64,000 bases of DNA from Paenibacillus cisolokensis (GTDB taxonomy: Bacteria; Bacillota; Bacilli; Paenibacillales; Paenibacillaceae), in contig NZ_BOVJ01000050.1 of NCBI RefSeq assembly GCF_018403665.1, forward strand, positions 1 to 64,000, given 5' to 3'. Each line of letters starts with the position of its first letter. The first letter of the stretch is position 1. Made by a program: the position numbers and the translations under genes. Positions 1 to 7,520 of this stretch are shown here, one piece after another. A model generated the notes under the pieces. It was not told the DNA's origin and ran no database searches. It was given only the letters and a program-made list of their open reading frames with translations.

Positions 1-11
1 CCTTGTATGCT

Positions 12-50
12 AAGAGCAGCTCCTGATATAGGGGTTGCTCTTATAATTTT
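12..50 (+). terminator. stem-loop followed by T-rich tract at window start
   Basis: The arms AAGAGCA (12-18) and TGCTCTT (36-42) are exact reverse complements. The stem can extend inward through G-U pairs. A T-rich stretch (43-50) follows, as in an intrinsic terminator. It lies just before the IS110 leader and could end a gene upstream of the window or belong to the element's left end. No gene is visible before it. Confidence 0.45.
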
Positions 51-59
51 TGTACTTTG

Positions 60-442
60 AAAACTGAATGTTGTTGTCCCGGTGGGGGACGCAGCCCAAG
101 CGAAGCGCGGGAGCGGCCCAAAGGGACGAAAACAGGTGTTTACGATCTTGGGCTGTCTTTGGGAAAATGCCAGTAGGTGCTACCGACGGGAATGTTCCTT
201 TCCCCCCTGTAGACTCGAATTTCGGGTTCTTCCAGCTAAAGAGTGTTCCCTTGGCCTCTTCCGTATTTTCCTACACGCTGACTGTATCCCGCGCGTCACC
301 ATCCCTTCCGCATTGCAGAGGAAGGTTTGTGCACCGATGGGCCGCGGTGTATACCAATAGCTCGCAAGGCTGTAAGCGGAGAGCTTTCCCAAGGACATCC
401 CAGGACCGTAGCGCCCAGTCCACAGCAAAGGAGGTGATTTCC
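60..442 (+). ncRNA. IS110 left-end noncoding leader, candidate bridge RNA region
   Basis: About 380 bases precede the transposase start without a convincing reading frame of their own; open frames here are short and have no family resemblance. Elements of the IS110 group carry a structured bridge RNA in the noncoding end upstream of the recombinase gene, whose loops pair with target and donor DNA. The length and position fit. I did not fold the RNA or identify its loops, so the call rests on position and family knowledge. The region ends in the ribosome binding site AAGGAGGTGATT (428-439). Confidence 0.4.
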
Positions 443-1692
443 ATGTCCCACATCTTGTTTGTCGGGATCGATGTTAGCAGCAAGAACAACGTCGTCTGTT
501 GCCTTCCCGAAGGTGACACCGCCAAATCGATAAGCCGATTCACCGTGCCCAATGACGAGCCCGGCGTGCTTGCTCTCCAAGAGCGGATTCTTGCACTCAT
601 GCAGAAGCATCATCTCTCTCACATCCGCTTCGGCCTTGAGGCGACCGGCTGTTACTCCAGCCATCTCGCCCGATACCTGGAGAGCGTGCTGAGCTTCGCG
701 CCGTATGAGCACAGCGTCTATGTGTTCAACCCCAGTCTCATCAAAGCGTTCAAGAAGACCCACTTCCTTGACGCCCCGAAAACGACAGGGTAGACGCCTG
801 GTTCATCGCCGCGAAGCTCCGATCCGGTCATCTACCCCGTGCCTTCACGTGGAGCGAACCCATCGCTGCTCTGCAGCGCCTCTGTCGGACTCGTTTCCAC
901 GTTATACAGACTTTGACACGGGAGACCAATTTCCTGCTGACCAACTTGTTCCTGAAGTTCAGCAGCTATTCGGTCGGGCCGTTCGGCAAGAAAACGTCGG
1001 CGACGAGCCTTGCGGTGATGGAGCACTTCGCCAGCGTCGAGACTCTCATCGACATGCCGGTGGAGGACCTCGTGGCGTTCGTTGCCCGGTGCGGCAAAAA
1101 CCGCTTTGAGAACCCGCAGGAAGTTGCGCAGGCACTGCAGAAAGCCGCCCGCTCTTCCTACCGCTTGCCCAAGGCGATGGCCGATGCCGTGAACCTAGCG
1201 ATGGCGTCCAACATCCGAGTCATCCGCTCGCTTCAGGAACAGGCCAAGTCCTTGCAGAAGGCCATTGAAGAACATCTGGCTACGATTCCGCAGACGCTGA
1301 CGTCTGTGCCCGGAATCGGCCCGCTCTTCGCTGCCGGCCTCATCTCGGAGATTGGAGACATCCAGCGCTTTCCGAATCAAAAGGCGCTTGCCAAGTACGC
1401 AGGCCTCGCTTGGACGGAAAGCCAATCCGGCGATTTCAAAGGCGTTGAATCCTGGCTTATTAAATCCGGCAATCGCTATCTGAAGTATTACTTCACCGAA
1501 GCCGCAAAGAGTGTCCAGGTGCACGACACTGTGTTTGCGCAGTACTTCAGCCTCAAAGCGGCCGAGCCGGCCCAATATGCCGAAAAACGTGCCCTTGCGC
1601 TTACAGCTCGTAAACTGGTGCGGTTGGTCGATTATCTGCTTCGAACCAACCGACTTTACGAACCCAGAGAGGTGATCCGACAACACCGATGA
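443..1692 (+). CDS. IS110-family DEDD transposase (one-base frameshift)
   Basis: Site-specific recombinase that moves the element, with an N-terminal RuvC-like DEDD domain and a C-terminal domain with the catalytic serine. The N-terminal part shows GIDVSSKNN, FGLEATGCYS and, after frame correction, DAPKNDRVDAWFIA, which supply the acidic residues. The C-terminal part has TSVPGIGPLFAAGLISEIGD (helix-hairpin-helix-like) and KSGNRYLKYY, typical of the Transposase_20 domain. The ATG at 443 follows a near-perfect Shine-Dalgarno at 428-439. The frame breaks at the A run 779-782. Adding one A joins both halves into about 416 residues, the normal family length. The break resembles the other homopolymer indels in this window, so the gene may be intact in the organism. 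Confidence 0.88.
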
Positions 1693-1717
1693 CATAGGTC
1701 ATACTACGAAACCACCT

Positions 1718-1739
1718 ATTTCCTAGATCATTAGGAAAT
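1718..1739. repeat. inverted repeat in the right flank of the IS110 element
   Basis: TTTCCTA and TAGGAAA form a perfect 7-bp palindrome with a 6-base spacer, extended by A/T pairs on both sides. It follows the transposase stop by about 26 bases. It may be part of the element's right end, a subterminal site or a weak transcript-end hairpin. The rest of 1740-1949 holds nothing I can name. Confidence 0.4.
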
Positions 1740-1949
1740 ATCTGAAAATCTAGGTAGGGCAGGTTTAGTTTGGGTTTGCCTTTTTTCGGGTCACCCCCTG
1801 GAAAGCGTGCGGTTCATTCAAATTCGTTCATTTTAAGGGCTTGACATCGTACCGCTGCTCTTTTGAATGAGTTACTTTATTATATCATAGGGTCGCACCG
1901 GAATCCCCGTCCGCAGCCAGGGAGTAGCGCTTATCACCCAGGCCCTGAA

Positions 1950-2009
1950 TCAGTCCTCTTTAAAAGCTGATTTTTTATAGATTTGATATTCCCAAGGCCC
2001 CAGTTCGAT
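1950..2009 (-). pseudogene. C-terminal tail of a glycoside hydrolase (remnant)
   Basis: On the minus strand the last codons read IELGPWEYQIYKKS and end at a stop at 1950-1952. A closing (L)xPWEYxVY motif is common at the C-terminus of GH13-like and some other glycosidases. Upstream (towards 2060) the frame breaks and no further match is seen, so only the tail survives. It may be the stub of a gene removed when the IS110 element arrived. The assignment rests on this one motif. Confidence 0.3.
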
Positions 2010-2210
2010 TGAGTGTTCTTATTTCATTTCCGTTGGTGTCTGACATTGGAACGACTTAAAAATGATTCTTCTCTTGAAAGTGAAGTTCTTAAATCGGTTT
2101 AATATGAAGGTAATGGTTATCAAATCCCTTTGTCGAATCATATTTGCCATTCATCACCAGTACAATTTCCTTTATTTTTGGACTCAAGTAATACGTTCAT
2201 CGGTTGCAAC

Positions 2211-2247
2211 AAAAAGGGCGGGTTCCGCGCTACCGCGCAAACCCGCC
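2211..2247 (-). terminator. intrinsic terminator for the minus-strand TraB-like remnant
   Basis: On the minus strand a GGCGGGTT...AACCCGCC stem (arms at 2240-2247 and 2217-2224, with further pairing inside) is followed by five T residues (2215-2211). It lies about 40 bases past the stop of the TraB-like remnant and fits as its terminator. Confidence 0.7.
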
Positions 2248-2286
2248 GCAAGCCATCCTTGGAGGACGACTCGAAGTCATACCAGC

Positions 2287-2445
2287 CTACCCCAAATTCT
2301 CAAACAACCGGCGCACGATGTCCGCCCCGCCGATAAACGTGCCGAAGGAGGCCCCGATGTTCGAGAGGGTGACGACCAACAAGATGCGCGTCACCTTGTT
2401 GTACCAAAACCCTTTGACGCTCAGCACGTCCTCGGACAAAGAAAA
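2287..2445 (-). pseudogene. C-terminal fragment resembling the TraB/PrgY family
   Basis: About 50 codons on the minus strand read like the end of a membrane protein: a segment around WYNKVTRILLVVTLSNIGAS, then GTFIGGADIVRRLF and a stop at 2287. TraB/PrgY (pheromone shutdown) proteins end with a similar N-R/K-V-x-R-I-LLV hydrophobic segment and GTFIG motif. Upstream the frame loses all resemblance and runs into the terminator of the neighbouring deoR-type gene, so the 5' part is missing. It keeps its own downstream terminator. The family call is from memory of the motif. Confidence 0.35.
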
Positions 2446-2482
2446 GACCCGGCGTGCTGCCGGACGCAGCCGACACCAACAC

Positions 2483-2506
2483 AAAAAGCCGGCCCCATGG
2501 CCGGCT
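2483..2506 (-). terminator. intrinsic terminator of the first DeoR-type regulator gene
   Basis: On the minus strand AGCCGGCC, a 4-base loop and GGCCGGCT are followed by a T run (2487-2483). The 8-bp GC-rich perfect stem plus U tract is a textbook intrinsic terminator, about 100 bases past the regulator stop codon. Confidence 0.85.
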
Positions 2507-2605
2507 CCTTTCGTTCGTGACAGCAAAAGCGGCAACCGATCGCGTTGTTCACGCCACGCCGCGCAACACCACGCGCGCTGTGCGGCGCATACGAGGCTCA
2601 CTCTA

Positions 2606-3379
2606 TCACGCGACGATCAGCTCGATGTTTTTCTCCGCCAAGCTGTCCATCAATTCCGCGGCGGGCTCGATGTCCGTGATCAGCGTATCGATCTGATAGG
2701 CAGAAGCGAACGAGGCGATCGAGCTGGCGCCGATTTTGGTGTGGTCCAGCAGCGCGACCAGGCGATCTGCGGAATTCGCCATCACTTTCTTTAATTCCAC
2801 TTCGTACACGTTGAAATCGGTCAGTCCCGCTTCCATGGTAAAGCCGCTTGCCGAGGTGAACATCGTATCCACGTTGATCGTTTCGAGAATGTTCGCTCCG
2901 AGTGTGCCTTCGACGCTGGTGGAACCGATCCGGAGCAGCCCGCCGATCAGAATGACCGTGATCGACGGATTTTCCTTTAGCTCCATGGCCGTCATCAGCC
3001 CATTGGTAACCACCGTCAGGCGAATCGGTCTCGTCTTCAGAGATCTGGCCATCTCCAGCGCGGTCGTACTCGCATCGAGCAGAATGCATTGTCCCGGCTG
3101 CACAAGCGAGGCGGCTTTCTCGCCGATGCGGATCTTTTCCTCCCGGTTCTTCTTTTCCCTCTCCGAGAAACTGTTGCCGCTCTCCGTCTTCTCGTTGACC
3201 ATGGCGCCGCCGTACGTGCGGATCAGCAGACCTTCCTGCTCCATCGCGTTCAGATCCGCGCGCAATGTGGCTTCGGAAACGTTCGTATACTCGGACAATT
3301 CCTTGACCGTGATTCGTTTCTGATGATTCAAAATATCCAAAATGCGCTTTCTTCGTTCATGGGCAAAAAGTTTCACCAC
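2606..3379 (-). CDS. DeoR-family transcriptional regulator (polyol locus, first copy)
   Basis: Sugar- or polyol-phosphate responsive repressor. The N-terminal DeoR helix-turn-helix (residues about 5-60) reads HERRKRILDILNHQKRITVKEL and SEATLRADLNAMEQEGLLIR. The C-terminal DeoRC effector domain has LLDASTTALEMARSL, TNGLMTAMEL, LIGGLLRIGSTSVEG and DHTKIGASS, the ISOCOT-fold signature for phosphorylated ligands. I chose a GTG start at 3379 because AGGAG lies at 3390-3386, six bases upstream; the open frame extends further without a ribosome site, and a second GTG at 3376 is also possible. It diverges from glpX and is similar to the second DeoR gene at 13470. It probably represses this locus or itself. 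No frame breaks. Confidence 0.9.
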   Translation of the reverse strand: MVKLFAHERRKRILDILNHQKRITVKELSEYTNVSEATLRADLNAMEQEGLLIRTYGGAMVNEKTESGNSFSEREKKNREEKIRIGEKAASLVQPGQCILLDASTTALEMARSLKTRPIRLTVVTNGLMTAMELKENPSITVILIGGLLRIGSTSVEGTLGANILETINVDTMFTSASGFTMEAGLTDFNVYEVELKKVMANSADRLVALLDHTKIGASSIASFASAYQIDTLITDIEPAAELMDSLAEKNIELIVA

Positions 3380-3457
3380 GTGAATCTCCTTCGAATGAGT
3401 AATTGAAAACTTTATGAAAATCATTTTACTGAATTTCATTTCAACATTCAACAATAA

Positions 3458-3475
3458 ATACGAAACCATACGAAA
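3458..3475. promoter_or_regulatory. direct repeat ATACGAAA x2, candidate DeoR-type operator
   Basis: ATACGAAA occurs at 3458-3465 and 3468-3475, exactly 10 bp apart, in the AT-rich gap between the divergent deoR and glpX genes. DeoR-family repressors often bind direct repeats with a TTTCG/CGAAA core. Placement and one-helical-turn spacing fit an operator, but this is inference. Confidence 0.4.
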
Positions 3476-3627
3476 ACAACAGAAAAAATATGCTGTCATT
3501 GTATCAATATTTTTCAGCGTTTTAATTGGCGTTTTAAAAACAAACAACAATAATATACTTAATCACACTAATAGATTTTATTAAAATGAGGTAAACAATC
3601 AAATTCGAAAATATCGGAGGGTTCGAA

Positions 3628-4131
3628 ATGAAAACTCTTGCGCTGGAATTCGCGGCCGTCACCGAAGCTGCCGCACTGGCTTCATTCCGCTGGGTAGGCC
3701 GCGGCAACAAGACGGAAGCCGACCAGGCCGCCACTACGGCCATGCGCGACCGGTTGAACCGGATGAACATCAACGGCACCGTCGTGATCGGCGAAGGGGA
3801 AATGGACGAAGCCCCCATGCTGTATATTGGGGAAAAAGTGGGCACCGGTTCGGGGGAGGAAGTGGATATCGCCGTCGACCCGCTGGAAGGAACGAACCTG
3901 ATCGTGAACGGCCAGAGCGATTCCATCATGGGACTGGTTCCGCACGAGGTGCTGCCCATGAACCGGCTGGCGGGTTCCGACGAATGCATTTTACGGCAAC
4001 CGGCATCACGGACGGATTTTTGCTGCGGGGGGGTGCAATCCCGGGAGGGCGCGCTCGTCACTCATACGCTGCTGCTGAGCGGCACGGAACGAAAGGCCCG
4101 TTTTCTCGAATCGACGCACTTCCTTCATTAA
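3628..4131 (+). pseudogene. glpX: class II fructose-1,6-bisphosphatase (GlpX) with large internal deletion
   Basis: The N-terminal 100 residues match GlpX closely: [42 protein letters not shown] and [16 protein letters not shown], which hold the metal and phosphate ligands. After [17 protein letters not shown] the C-terminal end follows ([14 protein letters not shown] and [23 protein letters not shown]). About 140 middle residues of the usual 320 are absent, including the later catalytic glutamate region. Two homopolymer indels (T run 3989-3992 short by one, G run 4027-4033 long by one) break the frame; once corrected, the deletion itself is in frame and yields about 168 residues. GGAGG precedes the ATG. 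It is almost certainly inactive as a phosphatase unless the deletion is an assembly collapse. It diverges from the DeoR gene and converges on dhaL. Confidence 0.8.
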
Positions 4132-4147
4132 ATATAGGAAGCTCATC

Positions 4148-4202
4148 AAAAAAAGACCCGGAAGCGGCGCCTCTTCGATTAGGCGTCCGTATTCCGGGTC
4201 TT
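4148..4202 (-). terminator. strong terminator of the polyol operon (after dhaL)
   Basis: AAGACCCGGAA and TTCCGGGTCTT form an 11-bp perfect outer stem with further inner pairing (GGCG/CGCC). On the minus strand seven T residues follow, so it mainly ends the long dhaL-side operon. It can also stop the convergent glpX transcript. Confidence 0.9.
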
Positions 4203-4276
4203 GCTTTGCCGCCGGATCACCGCGCGCAAATCCCGGCGCGCGCGGTGCGGCGCATGGCGCGGTAAACCGCAAGGAA

Positions 4277-4921
4277 TCAACCGGCCAGCGATTTGACGTA
4301 TTGATAAAAGCTGTCGAGAATCATATAAGCCGATGTCGCTCCGGGATCCTGATGACCGACGGACCGTTCCCCCAGCCGGCTGGACCGGCCTTTCTGCGAA
4401 AGCATCTCCGCCGTCGCCTCCGCGCCTTCCTCCGCCGCCCGCACCGCGTCTTCCAGGCAGGCCGCCAAATCTTTGCCCGCCGCGCGGCCGGACTCCATCG
4501 CCTTCATGGCCGGGTACCACGCGTCCACCATCGTTTTATCCCCGGGCTGCGCTTTGCCGCGGTCGAGAATGCCGTTCACGGCGGCGATCCAGAACTGCAC
4601 GATATCGTCGTCGCTCAGTTCGGTCTTGCCCTGCAGAACCGCGCCGCCCCGGAGAAAGGCCGTCGCATAGAGCGGACCGACGGAAGAACCGACGGCGTTC
4701 AAGAACGTCATGCCCGCCGCCTTGCTGATCTCCCCGCAGCCGCTCTCTCCGCCGAATTCCGCCAATTTGGCCTTGACGGCCTGCCATCCGATGGACATCG
4801 TGACGCCGTGATCCCCGTCGCCGACGGCCCGGTCCAGATCGGACAAATAATCTTTCTCCCGTTCGATCCGGTCCGCGATGTGATGCAGCGCCTGAATGAA
4901 ATCCGCACTAGTCAGTTTCAT
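4277..4921 (-). CDS. dhaL: DhaL-type subunit of a dihydroxyacetone/tetrulose kinase
   Basis: Nucleotide-binding subunit that works with DhaK to phosphorylate a short ketose. About 214 residues, the usual DhaL length. DRAVGDGDHGVTMSIG supplies the Mg-binding aspartates and the adenine-loop histidine; GSSVGPLYATAFLRGG and SVGHQDPGATSAY are the further DhaL signatures. The ATG at 4921 has AAGGAGG just upstream; the frame extends further 5' but without support. It is the last gene of the operon, 20 bases after dhaK, and ends before a strong terminator. No DhaM phosphotransferase subunit is present, so the pair probably uses ATP directly, as in ATP-dependent DAK enzymes where both domains are fused. 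Confidence 0.92.
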   Translation of the reverse strand: MKLTSADFIQALHHIADRIEREKDYLSDLDRAVGDGDHGVTMSIGWQAVKAKLAEFGGESGCGEISKAAGMTFLNAVGSSVGPLYATAFLRGGAVLQGKTELSDDDIVQFWIAAVNGILDRGKAQPGDKTMVDAWYPAMKAMESGRAAGKDLAACLEDAVRAAEEGAEATAEMLSQKGRSSRLGERSVGHQDPGATSAYMILDSFYQYVKSLAG

Positions 4922-4941
4922 GGTGCTCCTCCTTACGAGAC

Positions 4942-5946
4942 TTACGACATCTGGACGAACATGGGGCAATCGGCCGGGTGATCGATGAGGCGGGCCAATT
5001 CGTCATCCACCTTCATGAGGGAAATCGAGCATCCGCCCATCTCCAGCGACGTGACGTACTCGCCCACATAGGAGCGGTGGATTTCGATCCCTTTGTCAGC
5101 CAGCACCTGCGCGGTCCGCCGGAACATAATGAACAGTTCCATGTAGGTCGTCGATCCCAAACCGTTCACCAGCACCACGACCCGGTCGCCTTTGGACAGA
5201 GGCATATCCGCAAATATGCGGTCCAGCAGATCGTCCGCCACTTCGTCCGCCGGTTTGATTTTTCCTCTCTGCACCCCGGGCTCCCCGTGAATGCCGAGTC
5301 CGATCTCCATCTCGTCCGCACCGAGTTCGAAGCTCGGCCGGCCCGTCTGGGGAATATGGCACGGGCTCAGGGCGACGCCCATCGTCTTCGTCATTTGATT
5401 GGCTTTGGAAGCGGCCCGGACCACTTCGTCCAGGTTGTAGTTCAGGTCGGCCGCGGCCCCGGCGACTTTGAAGACGAGAAAATCTCCCGCGATGCCGCGC
5501 CTTCTTTCTTCTTCGGACTTCGGAGCGGAAGCAACGTCGTCCGTGATTCTGACGGTTTCGACGCGAATGCCTTCCATTCCTGCCAATTCGGCCGCCATAT
5601 CGAAATTCATGCAGTCACCGGCATAATTTCCATATAAATAGAGAACGCCCGCTCCCGCGTCGACCGCTTTGGTCACTTCGAGAATCGGATCCGGCGGCGG
5701 GGAAGCGAAAATGTTGCCGACCGGAACGCCGTCCATCATCCCTTTGCCGATCAGCCCGAGAAATGACGGTTCGTGGCCGGAGCCGCCGCCGCAAATGACG
5801 CCGACTTTCCCGGGCCGCACCGTGTTTACGCTCACAATGGACCGCGGATTTTGCGGAAGCTGCCGCACATACCGGGAATAGGCCGCGACATAGCCCTCAA
5901 GCATTTCCTCAACAACTGCAGTTGGATTGTTGATCAGCTTTTTCAT
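4942..5946 (-). CDS. dhaK: DhaK-type kinase subunit (dihydroxyacetone or erythrulose)
   Basis: Binds the ketose substrate covalently through a histidine and presents it to DhaL for phosphorylation. 334 residues. GGGSGHEPSFLGLIGKGMMD, ASPPPDPILEV, YLYGNYAGDCMNFDMA and the GLGIHGEPG motif with the substrate-binding His (near residue 215) are all present. The first 38 bases overlap the end of rpiB, and GGAG lies upstream of the ATG within rpiB, so translation is probably coupled. In mycobacterial threitol/erythritol pathways close relatives (DerK, LerK) phosphorylate erythrulose. The neighbouring EltD-like dehydrogenase and RpiB favour a C4 substrate here over dihydroxyacetone. Confidence 0.92.
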   Translation of the reverse strand: MKKLINNPTAVVEEMLEGYVAAYSRYVRQLPQNPRSIVSVNTVRPGKVGVICGGGSGHEPSFLGLIGKGMMDGVPVGNIFASPPPDPILEVTKAVDAGAGVLYLYGNYAGDCMNFDMAAELAGMEGIRVETVRITDDVASAPKSEEERRRGIAGDFLVFKVAGAAADLNYNLDEVVRAASKANQMTKTMGVALSPCHIPQTGRPSFELGADEMEIGLGIHGEPGVQRGKIKPADEVADDLLDRIFADMPLSKGDRVVVLVNGLGSTTYMELFIMFRRTAQVLADKGIEIHRSYVGEYVTSLEMGGCSISLMKVDDELARLIDHPADCPMFVQMS

Positions 5947-6403
5947 CGTCCCCGCTCCTTATAAACTCCTGTTCTTTTTCCATGATCTTGTTGACCTTGC
6001 GGCTGGAATTGCCGCCCTCGAATTCGGCGTTCATCCATGCCTCCACCACTTTCAAGGCAGCCTCGGGGCCGATCACCTTGGCCCCCATGGTCAGAACCTG
6101 AGCGTTGTTGCTTTTGCGCGCGCGTTCCGCCGAATAGGTGTCGTGACACAGCGCCGCCCGGATGCCCGGCACTTTGCCCGCCGCGATTGCCATGCCGATT
6201 CCCGTGCCGCAGACCAGAATCGCCCTGGAAAATTCGCCCTTCCGCAGATCGAGCGCAACTTGAAACGCGACATCGGGATAATCGACCGCATCGCAGCTGT
6301 AGCACCCATAATCGACGACCTCATGGTTATGAAGTTCCAGGTACTTCTTGATCGTTTCTTTCAAATCGTAGGCGTTATGGTCGCTTCCCAATGCGACTTT
6401 CAT
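5909..6403 (-). CDS. rpiB: RpiB/LacAB-family sugar-phosphate isomerase
   Basis: Aldose-ketose phosphate isomerase. MKVALGSDHNAYDLKE, YPDVAFQVA, ILVCGTGIGMAIAAGKVPGIRAALCHD and NNAQVLTMGAKVIG are the RpiB hallmarks, including the catalytic cysteine (VCGTGIG) and substrate-loop residues. The product is about 164 residues, with a C-terminal tail longer than many RpiB proteins. I chose the ATG at 6403; a GTG at 6415 is in frame. In C4-polyol pathways an RpiB paralogue (DerI) converts D-erythrulose 4-phosphate to D-erythrose 4-phosphate, the role I favour from context. Ribose 5-phosphate isomerase activity remains possible. It overlaps dhaK by 38 bases. Confidence 0.88.
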   Translation of the reverse strand: MKVALGSDHNAYDLKETIKKYLELHNHEVVDYGCYSCDAVDYPDVAFQVALDLRKGEFSRAILVCGTGIGMAIAAGKVPGIRAALCHDTYSAERARKSNNAQVLTMGAKVIGPEAALKVVEAWMNAEFEGGNSSRKVNKIMEKEQEFIRSGDDEKADQQSNCSC

Positions 6404-6424
6404 GTTTGCTGCCACCCTTCCGTT

Positions 6425-7506
6425 TTAAGGAACCAAAATGACTTTGAGCGAGTTTTTGCCGCTTTTGACGAGTTCGAAACCTTCCTTGAACCGTTCCAGC
6501 GGCAACTGATGCGTGACGACGCCTTCCGTCGGCAGCTTGCCCGATGCAATGCCGTCGATGACGAGCGGATAGCAATACGGTCCGAGATGGGAGCCGAGGA
6601 CGTCGAGTTCTTTGCGGTCGCTGATAATGCTCCAGTCCACCGTGACGGGATCCTTGAATACGCTGAATTCCACGAACCGGCCCAGTTTGCGGATCATGGA
6701 AAGGCCTTGCTCGACGGATTTCGGATGGCCGGTCGCTTCGATGTAGATATCGCAGCCGTAGCCGTCCGTCATGTTCTTGATTTCTTTCACGACATCCACT
6801 TTGCTCGGGTTCATGACGATGTCGGCGCCGAACTTTTGGCCAGCTCGAGCCGGTCGTCATGCAGGTCCAGCACGACCAGTTTGCCGGGACCCGCCAGACG
6901 CGCCGCGCCGACCATGCCGAGGCCCAGCGTTCCCGCGCCCGAAAGGACGACAAAATCTCCCAGCTGGATTTGGGCGCGCTGAACGGCGTGGAACGAGCAG
7001 GCGTAAGGTTCGATCAGGATGGCGGCCTCGATCGGCAGGTCCGCCGGCACTTTGAAGTTGATCGCCTCTTTGGTAAATTTCATATATTCGGCCATGCCGC
7101 CGTTGACGTTGTTTTGGAAGCCGTACAGGTCGTGCTTCTCGCACATCCAGTATTGCCCCCGCTTGCAGAAGCGGCATTCCCAGCACGGAACGATCTGTTC
7201 GGAAATGACCCGGTCCCCGACTTCGAATCCGGTTACGCCTTCCCCAAGCTCGACCACATGGCCGATGAACTCGTGGCCGGGGATGACGGGAGCCTTGATG
7301 TAAGCGGGCTGCGTCTCGTCCCCCCAGAAGCTCGGCGCCCCCAGATACGCCTTGACATCGCCGGCGCAAATGCCGCACGCCTCCACCTTGACGAGAATTT
7401 CACCGGGTCCCGCCTTCGGGGTGTCCACCGTTTCAAGCCGGTAATCCCCCGGGGCATACGCCACAACCGCTCTCATTTTTCCGGAATTGCCGTCGCCATG
7501 TTTCAT
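6425..7506 (-). CDS. zinc-dependent MDR polyol dehydrogenase, EltD-like (frameshifted)
   Basis: Medium-chain dehydrogenase that probably oxidises a polyol to a ketose with NAD. Order: CGICAGDVKAYLGAPSFWG (catalytic zinc Cys), IPGHEFIGHVVELGEGV, then the structural-zinc cluster CWECRFCKRGQYWMCEKH, and the Rossmann motif SGAGTLGLGMVGAARLAG. The CAGDVK...FWG signature resembles erythritol/L-threitol dehydrogenases (EltD) more than sorbitol or threonine dehydrogenases. A lost base in the T run 6834-6837 breaks the frame; with it restored, ELAKKFGADIVMNPSKVDVV reads through. The start at 7506 is uncertain because its GGAGG is very close; an ATG at 7476 is the alternative. Sits between the second ATPase and rpiB in the operon. 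Confidence 0.85.
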
Positions 7507-7520
7507 TCCTCCATATTCGT

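Larger units (their letters stand above)
60..1840 (+). mobile_element. IS110-family insertion sequence (ends approximate)
   Basis: The element consists of a noncoding leader, one DEDD transposase gene and a short right flank. IS110 elements usually lack terminal inverted repeats and often make no target duplication, so the ends cannot be set from one copy. The start at 60 and end near 1840 are estimates from where coding-free, structured sequence gives way to other remnants. A 7-bp perfect inverted repeat, TTTCCTA (1719-1725) and TAGGAAA (1732-1738), lies in the right flank. Confidence 0.5.

Noticed and set aside
50-75. Resemblance of the TTTGAAAACTGAAT stretch to the 16S-23S spacer of Firmicutes
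   Set aside because: Only about 14 bases match from memory, with no rRNA or tRNA sequence around it. It could be chance or part of the insertion element.
68-442. Long open frame extending the IS110 transposase upstream to 68
   Set aside because: The extension shows no family similarity and has no ribosome site. The ATG at 443 has a near-perfect Shine-Dalgarno and the normal N-terminus.
1852-1880. TTGACA near 1852 as a promoter
   Set aside because: No acceptable -10 box at proper spacing and no gene downstream.
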